A stretch of 46,151 bases of DNA from the NCBI RefSeq assembly GCF_937893305.1, contig NZ_CALBGN010000010.1, positions 1 through 46,151 of the forward strand. The letters run 5' to 3'. Position numbers and translations under genes: made by a program. The DNA is from an uncultured Helicobacter sp. (GTDB lineage: Bacteria > Campylobacterota > Campylobacteria > Campylobacterales > Helicobacteraceae). The notes beneath the pieces are model-generated. The model ran no database searches and had not been told where the DNA came from. It saw only the letters and a list, made by a program, of their open reading frames with translations. Of the stretch, positions 24,594 to 33,518 are shown in pieces; within the stretch, counting starts at the first letter, position 1, and every line of letters starts with the position of its first letter.

Positions 24594-25951
24594 CTATCTT
24601 TCTTTATGAATAATTTGCACAATGCTATCTGCAATTACTTCACTAGCTTGTTTAAAATTGACAACCTCTTCTTTGCGATATTTTAGAATCTTTTCTAATA
24701 ATTCTTTATCTTTTGCCATCTTAACTTGCAAAATAATCTCTGCACCACTGCTTGCCTTTAAATGGATTCTATCTTCAAAAAATCTAATCCCTCCAATATT
24801 TTTATCAAATATATTTTTATCTTTAAAATATAAAATTGCTGGGCATAAATGCTTAATTGGGAATGTATAAGCTACACTTGAAGCACTTGTAACAACAACA
24901 AAACTCCTATCAGAATAATCTTTGAAGCTTGCGTTATTATAACTAATTAGTAAATTAGGATGATTTTTCATAGTTTTTATAAACTTCTGTATTTCTCCAG
25001 ACCATTCATAACGATAACGCAATGCAACTTTAAAGTCTAACTCTAGCAACTCCAAAATACATTCTTTAATTTCTAAAACTTCACTTTCATCATGCAAAGC
25101 AATCAAAACAATATCACGCAAATTCTCCCCTATCTCTTCTTCAACATCAAATGCAGCATAGCCACTTAATAAAAGATTGGGTTCTTTTTCTTCGCAAAAC
25201 TCTTTTGTCAAAAACTTCACCGCTTGCTGTGTTTGATAAGAAGTTGCAAATAAATAATCTATCTTATCTTTAAGCACCATTTGATAATAATCCAATTTTT
25301 CTTCCATTAAAGCCTCTAATACACTTGCATAACTATGGTGCTGCACAAAATAAACTTGATTTGCATTTCTTGAATATGTGCTTACTGTGGAAAAAATATA
25401 TTTCAAAAAATAAACATCCTTTAAATAATCCATAATAAAAGGCACAACAATAGCATTTGCATTTAAAGCCCTAGAAAATTCTTCTCCTGAATGATCTAAA
25501 TACACAATCTTACAATCTCTTTTTAATAACTCATAATCCACATTCCCCAAATGCTTCTCTTCTCCTAATCCATACAGAATAACACCTACTAATAAATGCC
25601 CCCCCCCCGACTAATTAGGCGTTGCACTTCTATTTGAGCCTTTTGGCAAACTCTTAGAATAATTTGCTGAATAAATTCATTTTCAAGATAACGATTAATT
25701 CCTAATTCTCTTAAATTTTTAATTAATTTTTCCATTCTGCTTTGCGTAATAACAATTCCTTGTGTTAAAGCCAACACAATTTCAGCTTCATTGTTTGCAA
25801 GTTGCTTTTTAATGTTTAAAGATTGTTCTTTTAGGGTTATCCCTTGTTTATTATCATCTATAAAACTATAAGTTGCATTGATTTGACAATAATCTAGCAT
25901 TTTGCCCAATGTTCTTCCAGTCCTACCTGCAGGATAAATATAATAATGCAT
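24594..25951 (-). pseudogene. CDP-glycerol-glycerophosphotransferase-like gene, phase-variable, OFF at C10
   Basis: The gene is split into two frames by a G10 run. The 5' part starts at ATG 25951 (AGGAG 8 bases upstream, overlapping the preceding stop as TAATG), reads HYYIYPAGRTGRTLGKML and stops right after the run. With 11 G the frame continues through HLLVGVILYGLGEEKHLG into the 3' part, which contains YFVQHHSYASV and VVTSASSVAYTFPIKHL, to the stop at 24594, giving 452 residues. The intact paralogue at 40049-41410 has 453 residues and matches across the join (VGVYNHAGEKHLG). The gene is thus complete except for one base and probably reversible. Internal starts could give only the C-terminal part. 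Confidence 0.85.
25599..25608. repeat. C10 homopolymer switching off a glycerophosphotransferase-like gene
   Basis: Ten C; eleven are needed for the full-length frame, as judged from the intact paralogue. Confidence 0.92.
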
Positions 25952-27042
25952 TAGCAACTCTCCTTTAAAGTCCCTATCACCCTTTCTACTTCAACATCTT
26001 CTAAATGATCTCCCATAGGCAAAGACAAAATCTTGTCCTGCCAAGCAAACGCATTTTTACATTCTGTTTCTACAACATAGGATTTTTTAGAAAAAGCAGG
26101 TGCATTAGGTAGCGCCACAGGATAATGCAGCCCACTTTGGATTCCAACTTTCTTAAGCGATTCTATTATAGCTGTCCGTTTCTCACATCTTATTACAAAC
26201 AAATGCCACACACACTCCCTATTGCTAGCCACTTTCGGCAAGATAACACCACTAAGCCCATCAAAATACATTTGCGCCACTTCCTTGCGTCTTATATTCC
26301 AAGCTTCTAAATAACGTAACTTCACGCGTAAAATCGCCGCTTGGATTCCATCTAGCCTAGAATTTCTCCCCACAATATTATGCTGATACTTCTGCAATCC
26401 TCCGTGATGAGCGATTTCCTTGCACTTTCTTAACAGCGCAGAATCCTTACTTACAATCATTCCCCCATCACCATAAGCCCCTAAATTCTTGCCCGGATAA
26501 AAACTAAAAGTTGCCACATCGCCAAAACTCCCAACTCTTTGCCCGTTAAATCTAGCTCCATGCGCCTGTGCGCAATCCTCAATCACTTTTAGATTCCACT
26601 TTTTTGCAAGACTTAAAATCTCCTTCATATTTGCAGGGATTCCATACAAATGCACCACCAAAATCGCGCTAACACTAGAATCAATCTTAGATTGCAAATC
26701 CGCAATATCAAGTGAATAATCCTCTCCACAATCTACAAACTTCACTCTAAGCCCATTACTAACCACCGCTTCAGCACTCGCAGCAAAAGTGTTTGCAGGC
26801 ACTAAAACCACAGAATTCTTTGGCAATTCCAACGCCCTAATAGCAATCTCTAGCGCATCTGTCCCATTTGCTACACCTAATGCACTAACCCCACCAATAA
26901 AGCTAGCAAACTCTTCTTCAAAGGCTTCAACTTCTGCCCCACCAACAAACGCACTATTTTCAATCACAGAAAATATCGCTCTATCAATCTCATTTTTGAT
27001 ACTTAAATATTGTTTGTGCAAATCTAAAAACTTCACAGCCAT
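25951..27042 (-). CDS. DegT/DnrJ/EryC1/StrS aminotransferase, WbpE/WlbC-like
   Basis: This 363-residue PLP enzyme aminates a nucleotide keto-sugar. Motifs are GVANGTDALEIAIRAL, VVHLYGIPANM, IEDCAQAHGA and the lysine-bearing SFYPGKNLGAYGDGG. The sequence looks most like 3-amino-forming enzymes acting on UDP-3-keto-GlcNAcA. This fits the dehydrogenase at 28879 and the hexapeptide acyltransferase at 27718, an arrangement known from 2,3-diamino-uronate pathways. The ATG at 27042 gives the family N-terminus MAVKFLDLHKQY and overlaps the preceding methyltransferase stop. Confidence 0.85.
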   Translation of the reverse strand: MAVKFLDLHKQYLSIKNEIDRAIFSVIENSAFVGGAEVEAFEEEFASFIGGVSALGVANGTDALEIAIRALELPKNSVVLVPANTFAASAEAVVSNGLRVKFVDCGEDYSLDIADLQSKIDSSVSAILVVHLYGIPANMKEILSLAKKWNLKVIEDCAQAHGARFNGQRVGSFGDVATFSFYPGKNLGAYGDGGMIVSKDSALLRKCKEIAHHGGLQKYQHNIVGRNSRLDGIQAAILRVKLRYLEAWNIRRKEVAQMYFDGLSGVILPKVASNRECVWHLFVIRCEKRTAIIESLKKVGIQSGLHYPVALPNAPAFSKKSYVVETECKNAFAWQDKILSLPMGDHLEDVEVERVIGTLKESC

Positions 27043-27704
27043 ACAGCCCCCATTTTCCAAGTATTTTCACCCACAACATAGGCTTCTTTGTAAATTTTAG
27101 ATTCCAATATTTCCTCCCACGCTTCTTGCATTCCACCACTCCAAGCAATATCATCAAAAAGCATCACTCCACCTTTGTCCATAAAAGGGCGGATTGTGTG
27201 AAAATACTCCAGCGTTGCAAACCTATCGTGATGCCCATCAATGAATGCAAAATCTAATGGCGCAATGCGTTCTAAAAGGCTAGGCAACACAAGGTTAAAT
27301 CTCCCCACTAAAACTTCAATATTTTTAAGCCCAAAGATTTGATGATTTTCTCTCGCGATATTTGCAACATTCTCACTCCCTTCAATGCTATAAATCCTAG
27401 AATCTGACGCAAAATAACTCATATAACTACTAGAAAACCCACAACAAGTGCCAAGCTCTAAAATCACCTTAGGATTTAAGGCTTTAAAAATCTTAAAAAT
27501 CTCCTGCGCCTTTTCTCTCTTAACTCCAATTTTTGCTAAATCACAAAGCGCAATCGCGCACAAAACACCCTTTTCCATTTGCTCTTTTGTGCGTTTATCT
27601 CGCGGACTTCCCGCACCAAAATCCACCACTTCAATGCTCCTCTCACTTCCTTTAAGCACATCACGCCTAGATTCTACAATTTCTACAATCTTTTCAAACT
27701 CCAT
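27033..27704 (-). CDS. Class I SAM-dependent methyltransferase
   Basis: This 223-residue protein has an O-methyltransferase-like fold: VILELGTCCGFSSSYM is the SAM loop, followed by IYSIEGSENVANIA and DFAFIDGHHDRFATLEYF, with MLFDDIAW later. The DGHH segment is common in small-molecule and sugar O-methyltransferases with a metal site. The substrate is probably a sugar of the local glycan. It ends 10 bases inside the next gene, which suggests coupling. Confidence 0.75.
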   Translation of the reverse strand: MEFEKIVEIVESRRDVLKGSERSIEVVDFGAGSPRDKRTKEQMEKGVLCAIALCDLAKIGVKREKAQEIFKIFKALNPKVILELGTCCGFSSSYMSYFASDSRIYSIEGSENVANIARENHQIFGLKNIEVLVGRFNLVLPSLLERIAPLDFAFIDGHHDRFATLEYFHTIRPFMDKGGVMLFDDIAWSGGMQEAWEEILESKIYKEAYVVGENTWKMGAVWL

Positions 27705-27717
27705 TTATGCTCCCTTA

Positions 27718-28134
27718 TTACAACTCTCTTATTAATTTTGCAGGATTTCCTGCATATACGCCCTTTTTAGTAAGATTTTTTGTAACCACGCTTCCTGCAC
27801 CAATCACCGCCCCATCACAAATATTAACAGGTAAAATCGTAGCATTAGAGCCAATACTAACATTATTTCCAATCTTAGTTTCTCTCCATAGCTTAGGATT
27901 TCCAGCAGGTTTCCCAAACTCAAATAAATCATTAATAAACATTACTCCATGTCCTATAAAGCAAGATTCCCCAATACTCACTAACTCACAAATAAAACTA
28001 TGACTTTGCACACGCGTATTTGCACCAATCCTAACTCCCCTTTGGATCTCCACAAAAGGACCTACAAACACATTGTCTCCAAGAGAGCATTCATATAAAT
28101 TGCAAGGCTCTACTAGCATAACATTTTCTCCCAT
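27718..28134 (-). CDS. Left-handed beta-helix acyltransferase, WbpD-like
   Basis: The protein is made of hexapeptide repeats (for example GDNVFVGPFVEIQ, IGANTRVQSHSFI, IGESCFIGHGVMF, IGNNVSIGSNATIL) with the catalytic-type segment IGHGVMFIND and a C-terminal AGNPAKLIREL. It probably acetylates the amine made by the DegT enzyme. The start is uncertain. ATG 28134 gives 138 residues; ATG 28119 has a better-spaced GGAG; and the open frame reaches back to 28245 inside the formyltransferase. The stop of the formyltransferase gene is at 28145, so coupling is likely. Confidence 0.8.
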   Translation of the reverse strand: MGENVMLVEPCNLYECSLGDNVFVGPFVEIQRGVRIGANTRVQSHSFICELVSIGESCFIGHGVMFINDLFEFGKPAGNPKLWRETKIGNNVSIGSNATILPVNICDGAVIGAGSVVTKNLTKKGVYAGNPAKLIREL

Positions 28135-28144
28135 CTCCACATCT

Positions 28145-28882
28145 CTAATCTTGCTTTGCTTGCAGAAAATAAAATTTTCTTTTCCCAATGTAGCAATAGG
28201 GTGGCTCAAATCCGGGCATTGCTGTTGCGCGAATGATTTTTTCAATTAATGCCCCCCCCCCGCAAGCTTGTAAATCTACACATTTTAAAGCTTCAATTTC
28301 ATTCCTTAAATGAAACTCTCTGCGTAAAGCCTTAATAGAATCTTGTGGGATTAATCCATATTCCCCCTTTAACATTTTTTCTAAACTTTCACAAAATAAC
28401 TTAAATCCTTCTATATTTGCTAATTCCACAAGCTCATCTACAAAACAATCTTTTGGGATTTCAAACCGCTTTTGAAAAATAATATCCCCACTATCAATCC
28501 CTTTTGCTAAACGATGAATAGTTACACCAAATTCTCTATCTTCATTTAAAATCGCAAAGGAAAATTGATTGCACCCCCTATACTCTGGCAATGGTGCTAA
28601 ATGCAGATTAAAGGCAATTTCTTTTGCACACTCAATTTGTTCTTGCGTTAAAATCGCGTGATATTGCACACTAAAGAGTATGTCAAATTCCAAACTTAAA
28701 AGCACGCTTAAATCCTTAATCATTGGAATCCCTTTTGCTTCTGCAAACTCCCTAACACCCACCCCTCTAGATGAAGTCCCAACTGCTATAAGTTTAAAAT
28801 CTAAGTCTTTTTGTTTTTTAAACAACATTTCCAAACATTGTTTGCCAATCTCTTTTGCGCCCAAAAACACAATTCTTTTCAC
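28145..28882 (-). CDS. Formyltransferase family protein, phase-variable (in frame)
   Basis: This 245-residue protein belongs to the methionyl-tRNA-formyltransferase-like group that N-formylates amino sugars with 10-formyl-tetrahydrofolate. Key segments are FNLHLAPLPEYRGCNQF, with the catalytic Asn-His region, and TIHRLAKGIDSGDIIFQ. A G10 run encodes CGGGA near residue 210, before IRATAMPGFEPPY; the present length keeps the normal C-terminus. Changes of one base lead to a stop within a few codons. The GTG at 28882 overlaps the preceding stop (GTGA) and has GGGGA upstream, so it is preferred over ATG 28903. Confidence 0.82.
   Translation of the reverse strand: MKRIVFLGAKEIGKQCLEMLFKKQKDLDFKLIAVGTSSRGVGVREFAEAKGIPMIKDLSVLLSLEFDILFSVQYHAILTQEQIECAKEIAFNLHLAPLPEYRGCNQFSFAILNEDREFGVTIHRLAKGIDSGDIIFQKRFEIPKDCFVDELVELANIEGFKLFCESLEKMLKGEYGLIPQDSIKALRREFHLRNEIEALKCVDLQACGGGALIEKIIRATAMPGFEPPYCYIGKRKFYFLQAKQD
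28252..28261. repeat. C10 homopolymer in formyltransferase (ON)
   Basis: Ten C; in-frame state. Lengths 9 and 11 both stop within five codons. Confidence 0.9.
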
Positions 28883-29946
28883 GCCTTTTTCCCCAATTTG
28901 CATTGCTTAGAAGCTACAGGCAAAAATACTTCCTTACCACTCTCAATAGATTCATACATAGCAATAATTAACTCTAAGCTCTTTCTTCCTTCTTCACCAT
29001 CTACAAGAGCTTTTTTATTGTTCTTTAGACAATCCACAACACTTAAATAATATTCCTTATGCCCAAATCCATACACATTAGGTGGATTTACCGAATATTT
29101 CTCCATAACTTCCCCATCACTTGCTAGAGACTTTGCAAAATTCCAATGGCGCATTTGATTAACTGCAAAACCACCAATTTCTACACTTCCAAACTCACCT
29201 AAAATAGAAATACTCCCCTCTAAATCTTTAGGGCGTGTGGCAGTTGTAGCCTCCACCACGCCCAAAGCTCCATTTTTAAACTTTAATACCGCAATCCCGG
29301 TATCTTCTGTCTCTATTGCACTTAAAGCCGTTGTGCTTTTTGCAAACACACTCTCCACATCACCCAACATCCATTCTAACAAATCAATATGATGGCTTGC
29401 TTGATTTGTAAAAACTCCCCCATCATATTCCCAAGTCCCACGCCAAGAATCCTGCTTATAATAGCTATCATCTCTACACCACCTAACACGCACGCTTCCC
29501 ATTACAAGCTTTCCAAACCGCCCTACTTCTAATGCTTCTCTTAGCTTTTGCACAGGCAAGTTATAGCGATTCTGCTTCACTACAAATAATCTTATGCTAT
29601 TTTCCCTACAAACTTGTATCATCTTATCTGCATCTTCCAAGGTTAAAGCCATAGGCTTTTCTACAATGATATGTTTTTGATAAGGAGCAACTTCAAGTGT
29701 ATGTTGCGCGTGCATTCCACTAGGTGTTAAGATTGAAACAAGCTGGATTTGCTCTCCACACTCTTTCATCATTGCTTTTAAATCCGTAAAATATGGAATC
29801 TTATATTTTTCTGAAAATGCCTTTGCGCGCTCTTCTTGCACATCGCAAACTGCAACGAGTTTTGCGCCATCTATTTCCTTGTTGCTTAACAAATCTGCGT
29901 GGCGTTTTGCAATCCTACCGCAACCAAGCAATGCAACTCCTAACAT
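28879..29946 (-). CDS. Gfo/Idh/MocA family oxidoreductase, WlbA/WbpB-like
   Basis: This 355-residue NAD-dependent sugar dehydrogenase has the Rossmann motif LLGCGRIAKRHADLL at the N-terminus, SILTPSGMHAQHTL, and the catalytic EKPMAL segment. GGVFTNQASHHIDLLEW matches enzymes acting on nucleotide-linked sugars, with the conserved His. I infer oxidation at C3 of UDP-GlcNAcA ahead of the DegT aminotransferase. The gene order dehydrogenase, acyltransferase, aminotransferase supports this. Confidence 0.85.
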   Translation of the reverse strand: MLGVALLGCGRIAKRHADLLSNKEIDGAKLVAVCDVQEERAKAFSEKYKIPYFTDLKAMMKECGEQIQLVSILTPSGMHAQHTLEVAPYQKHIIVEKPMALTLEDADKMIQVCRENSIRLFVVKQNRYNLPVQKLREALEVGRFGKLVMGSVRVRWCRDDSYYKQDSWRGTWEYDGGVFTNQASHHIDLLEWMLGDVESVFAKSTTALSAIETEDTGIAVLKFKNGALGVVEATTATRPKDLEGSISILGEFGSVEIGGFAVNQMRHWNFAKSLASDGEVMEKYSVNPPNVYGFGHKEYYLSVVDCLKNNKKALVDGEEGRKSLELIIAMYESIESGKEVFLPVASKQCKLGKKA

Positions 29947-31019
29947 AAAATCTCCCTTTCAATGCGCTCTATTATGCGCTCAAAATTACACGCACCTTTG
30001 ATGAAATAATTTTCTGATTCCACCTTTTTACCTAACATTTCTTTAGCAATCTTTAAAATCTCATCGCAATCTTGCGTCCAAAACATTAGCTTATTTTTGA
30101 TTAAATATTGATCGTGGATTAACCAAATAGAACGCGTAGAAATTGTTGGAATCCCATAACAAACTGCCTCTAAATTCATAGTCCCCCCACCACCGATAAA
30201 CAAATCAATAAAGGGATAAAACTCTTCTGGCTTTAATTTCTCTTCTAAAATCGTAGCAACCGCCCCAAAATCATTTTTCAAGCGTTCTTTTTCATAGCGT
30301 GGCATAATCACTAAATTCACATCTAGTTGCGCACTTAAAAGTGGGATAACTTCATAAATTGTTGGAATCTTTTCTTTAACATAATGTGCTTTATACTCTT
30401 CTTCTCTAATTAAAATAGTGGGCTTAGAAGTATCCATTCCATAGCGTAGTCTAAAATCATTTTTGGATTCCTTTTTTAAGCCCTTAATCCACAATGCAAC
30501 ATCAATAAAAGGATAAGATTCTATTTGTGCTTCATTAAGCGCAAAGCGAAGCATAAGTTCTTTTGGCAAAATAAAAGGATAAAAAAAGATTTTAGAAAAA
30601 GGCAAAGTAAGCCTAGCTACCGCTGTAAGCTCTTCTGGACATTTTTCATCTCTAGGCTTACCAAATGCTGGTGTATCATAAATATTCACCACTGGTATCC
30701 CAATTCCATAAGCCACTTGCACACTATCTACTACCGCACCACAGATTAAAACCTTTGGCACTCCTTTGGCTTTAAAAAGATCTAAAATTTCTTTTTGGCG
30801 AAAAATACGAGCCTCAAATTTTTCTAAAAGTGTTGCTCCGCCATACTCTCCAAGCACAATATGTGGAATCTTGTGAAGCTCCAAAATTTCTTTTGCCTCT
30901 GTGTAATGTGGAGCATAACGCGTGGTAACTAAAATCTTATGATTTCTTTTTTGCAACTCTTTAATCATACTCGCAAAAAACATCGCATATTTAGGAGTTG
31001 CCACATCAATCCAAATCAT
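29940..31019 (-). CDS. DUF354 family glycosyltransferase-like protein
   Basis: This 359-residue protein starts MIWIDVATPKYAMFF and contains VTTRYAPHYTEAKEIL and, in the C-terminal half, IGGGGTMNLEAVCYGIPTIST, a GT-B type nucleotide-sugar-binding loop. DUF354 proteins occur in O-antigen loci next to uronamide genes and are thought to be glycosyltransferases; activity is not generally proven. It overlaps the asnB-like stop (TAATG) and the following dehydrogenase gene. Confidence 0.75.
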   Translation of the reverse strand: MIWIDVATPKYAMFFASMIKELQKRNHKILVTTRYAPHYTEAKEILELHKIPHIVLGEYGGATLLEKFEARIFRQKEILDLFKAKGVPKVLICGAVVDSVQVAYGIGIPVVNIYDTPAFGKPRDEKCPEELTAVARLTLPFSKIFFYPFILPKELMLRFALNEAQIESYPFIDVALWIKGLKKESKNDFRLRYGMDTSKPTILIREEEYKAHYVKEKIPTIYEVIPLLSAQLDVNLVIMPRYEKERLKNDFGAVATILEEKLKPEEFYPFIDLFIGGGGTMNLEAVCYGIPTISTRSIWLIHDQYLIKNKLMFWTQDCDEILKIAKEMLGKKVESENYFIKGACNFERIIERIEREILC

Positions 31020-32695
31020 TATCTATCCCTTAATTGTTCAAAAACCACAGCACGCACATCAAAAAGATTTCGCGCATTATAACCTAAACTCTGTGCAAAT
31101 TCTAGCTCTGGCACTGCAAAGCCCTTTTTATCTTTGCGCCACGCAAGATGTTTGCTCCCAAGTTTTTCTAACAACACTCTTAAAAGATACTTGCCATAGC
31201 CTTGCGCCACTTTTAAATGTTCTGGCAATCTAAATGCAAACTCTACCACCCTAAAATCCGTAAAAGGCGTGCGATTTTCTAAAGAGTGTGCCATTGCATT
31301 TCTATCTTCATAACGCAATAAATTTGGCAAATTAAACTCTGTTGTATCCAACAAAAGCCCTTGATTAAAATCAAGCAAAAACCGCTCCAAAAGATTTTCT
31401 AACGATGGCTTAGGCAAGCCCATTTTTTCTAATTTTTCTAAATCTTTTGCATTATCTTGTGCAAAAATTTGAAGCTTTAACTCTCTATTTAAAGAACATT
31501 TTAACCCAAACATATATTCCTTTAATGCTTCTTCTCCATAAAGCTTAATTCTCTCTTCAAAAGCAACTTTATGCGCAAAAACATAGCGTCCAATATGATG
31601 ATAATATCCCCCAAAAAGCTCATCAGCCCCCTGTCCTCCAAGCACCACCTTGCAAGTCTTAGAAATCTCTTTAAACAATGCAAATTGCGCATAAATAGAA
31701 AAACTTCTAAAAATCTCATCTTGAAAAAACACAAGCTTTGCAAAATCATCTTTTAAACTTTCTAATTGTGGCTTAATTTCGCAAATCTCCACCCCAACAT
31801 CTCTACAAATTGCGCTAATATAACTGCTCTCATCAATATCTTTAAAATCCCTAAAACTTAGTCCAAAACACTTACAATCCCCATTTAAACGCGCCATTAA
31901 ATGCGCTAAAATTGAGCTATCCACACCACCAGAAACACTAAGTCCAATCTTCACATCAGAACGCAAGCGTAATTTCAAGGAATCTAAAAGCAAATATTCT
32001 AGCTCATCTAACGCAGAATCTAGCGTGTAATCTTTAGGGGCGATTTTTAAGTCCCAATAACACACAAGTTGCAACTTGCCCCCTTTAAACACTCCATAAT
32101 GCGCTGCTGGAAAAGGCAAAATCCCTTGATAAATCGTTTTATCCTTACTGCCATTGCTAAAGAGCAACCACTTTGCAACTTCTTCTTTATTAAATTCTTT
32201 TGGCATAATCTCCAAAAGCCCTTTAATCTCTGAGGCAAAACAGATTTTATCCCCTTCTAACCCATAAAATAAAGGCTTATTCCCAAGCCTATCCCGCGCC
32301 AAAAATAGACTATTATCGCGTTTATCTAAAATTACAAAAGCAAAATCACCATTAAACTTCTCTAAACAATTCTTGCCAAAATATACAAAAGCGTGCAATA
32401 AAACCTCTGTATCACTTGTCGTATAAAATGGAATCCCAAAACTCTCTAGCTCCGCTTTTAACTCTAAATAATTATAAATCTCTCCATTAAACACAAGCAC
32501 AAAATGCGGACAAAAGGGAGAAGTAAAGGGCTGATTTGCCTCCTTATCTAAATCCAAAATACTCAAGCGATTGTGTGCTAGTGTAACCTCTTGATGCGTC
32601 AAACTCCCGCTAAAATCCGGTCCCCTATGCGCCATCACACTAGATGCTCTCTTAATCACTTCTAAAGGATAATTTCCCCCACAAATACTACACAT
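31019..32695 (-). CDS. Asparagine-synthase-like glutamine amidotransferase
   Basis: This 558-residue protein has an N-terminal class II glutaminase domain with Cys2 after Met1 (MCSICGGNYP), an AHRGPDFSG loop and FNGEIYNYLELK. The C-terminal synthase domain has the ATP motif SVSGGVDSSILA and ENRTPFTDFRVVEFA. In surface-glycan clusters such enzymes amidate uronic acids, and this fits the neighbouring diamino-uronate genes better than asparagine supply. ATG 32695 is chosen because it exposes the catalytic cysteine; the upstream in-frame TTG would bury it. Confidence 0.82.
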   Translation of the reverse strand: MCSICGGNYPLEVIKRASSVMAHRGPDFSGSLTHQEVTLAHNRLSILDLDKEANQPFTSPFCPHFVLVFNGEIYNYLELKAELESFGIPFYTTSDTEVLLHAFVYFGKNCLEKFNGDFAFVILDKRDNSLFLARDRLGNKPLFYGLEGDKICFASEIKGLLEIMPKEFNKEEVAKWLLFSNGSKDKTIYQGILPFPAAHYGVFKGGKLQLVCYWDLKIAPKDYTLDSALDELEYLLLDSLKLRLRSDVKIGLSVSGGVDSSILAHLMARLNGDCKCFGLSFRDFKDIDESSYISAICRDVGVEICEIKPQLESLKDDFAKLVFFQDEIFRSFSIYAQFALFKEISKTCKVVLGGQGADELFGGYYHHIGRYVFAHKVAFEERIKLYGEEALKEYMFGLKCSLNRELKLQIFAQDNAKDLEKLEKMGLPKPSLENLLERFLLDFNQGLLLDTTEFNLPNLLRYEDRNAMAHSLENRTPFTDFRVVEFAFRLPEHLKVAQGYGKYLLRVLLEKLGSKHLAWRKDKKGFAVPELEFAQSLGYNARNLFDVRAVVFEQLRDR

Positions 32696-32714
32696 TGACA
32701 AACCCTATATTTTT

Positions 32715-33518
32715 TCATTTTCTTGCCACACAATAACCATTTTGTCGTTGGCTTGTTAATTGCACTTTGCAAAAATCGTCCAAATCAAAAAACTCAACAG
32801 CTCTAAAACCAACATTTTTAAGATAAAATTCTAATTCTTTGGCAGAAAAGAATCGCATTGTATCATTACTTTCTAAAAATAAAGGCTCTTTAGAACCATC
32901 ACGAATTAAATAAGAATAAGAAACTTTAATAGAGTTCTCCATCAAATCAAACTCCGCTTCAGAAAATCTTACAATTCTAATCTCTCCATCTATAACCTTT
33001 TTAATCCTTGCTTTAAGATTATGCGTAAAAATCCCTGCTTGATGATAAAAATCAAAAACAAAGATTCCATTGTCTTGCAATCTATCATATGCATTATTAA
33101 AAACCCTCAACAATGACTCATTAGAAACTTGATAACAAATCACATGCGATAATGCACAAACAATATCAAATGTTTCTAAATTTTTATTTACATTGTTTGA
33201 AAAAGTTCTAATATCATCACAATAATACTCTATTTTGCCCCCCCCCCCCGCAGAATGAAAAGAATGATTTTTTTTAGCATATTCAATCATATCAAAACTT
33301 ACATCAACTCCAATAACCTCATAACCATTTCTTGCAAAATGCTCACAAAAAATTCCTGTTCCGCACCCAAAATCTAATATTTTATTACCAAGAGTTTGTT
33401 TTTTAAATAATCTCAACAAAAAATCACCAATACGGAAAAAATTTTTATCCTTAAAAAAGATTTCATAATATCTAACTAAATCTCCACTAAAAGTTTGCGA
33501 TTTAAAATGCTTCATCAT
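32715..33518 (-). CDS. SAM-dependent methyltransferase, phase-variable (in frame)
   Basis: This 267-residue class I methyltransferase has ILDFGCGTGIFCEHFA as its SAM loop and VIGVDVSFDMIEYA after it. A G12 run encodes AGGGGK near residue 92-97; the frame is open in the present state and continues through FDIVCALSHVI and a C-terminal AKELEFYLKNVGF helix. The G-run sits in a loop that tolerates glycine. It probably methylates a sugar or an amide. It overlaps the stop of the WecF-like gene. Confidence 0.8.
   Translation of the reverse strand: MMKHFKSQTFSGDLVRYYEIFFKDKNFFRIGDFLLRLFKKQTLGNKILDFGCGTGIFCEHFARNGYEVIGVDVSFDMIEYAKKNHSFHSAGGGGKIEYYCDDIRTFSNNVNKNLETFDIVCALSHVICYQVSNESLLRVFNNAYDRLQDNGIFVFDFYHQAGIFTHNLKARIKKVIDGEIRIVRFSEAEFDLMENSIKVSYSYLIRDGSKEPLFLESNDTMRFFSAKELEFYLKNVGFRAVEFFDLDDFCKVQLTSQRQNGYCVARK
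33238..33249. repeat. C12 homopolymer in methyltransferase (ON)
   Basis: Twelve C; in-frame state. Confidence 0.9.

Noticed and set aside
30181..30186. C6 run in the DUF354 gene as another switch
   Set aside because: It encodes the conserved glycine loop of the nucleotide-sugar site and is too short to slip often.
31019..32695. Housekeeping asparagine synthetase B
   Set aside because: The domain fits, but its place between DUF354 and glycan methyltransferase genes favours a sugar amidotransferase. Biochemistry would be needed to exclude asparagine synthesis.
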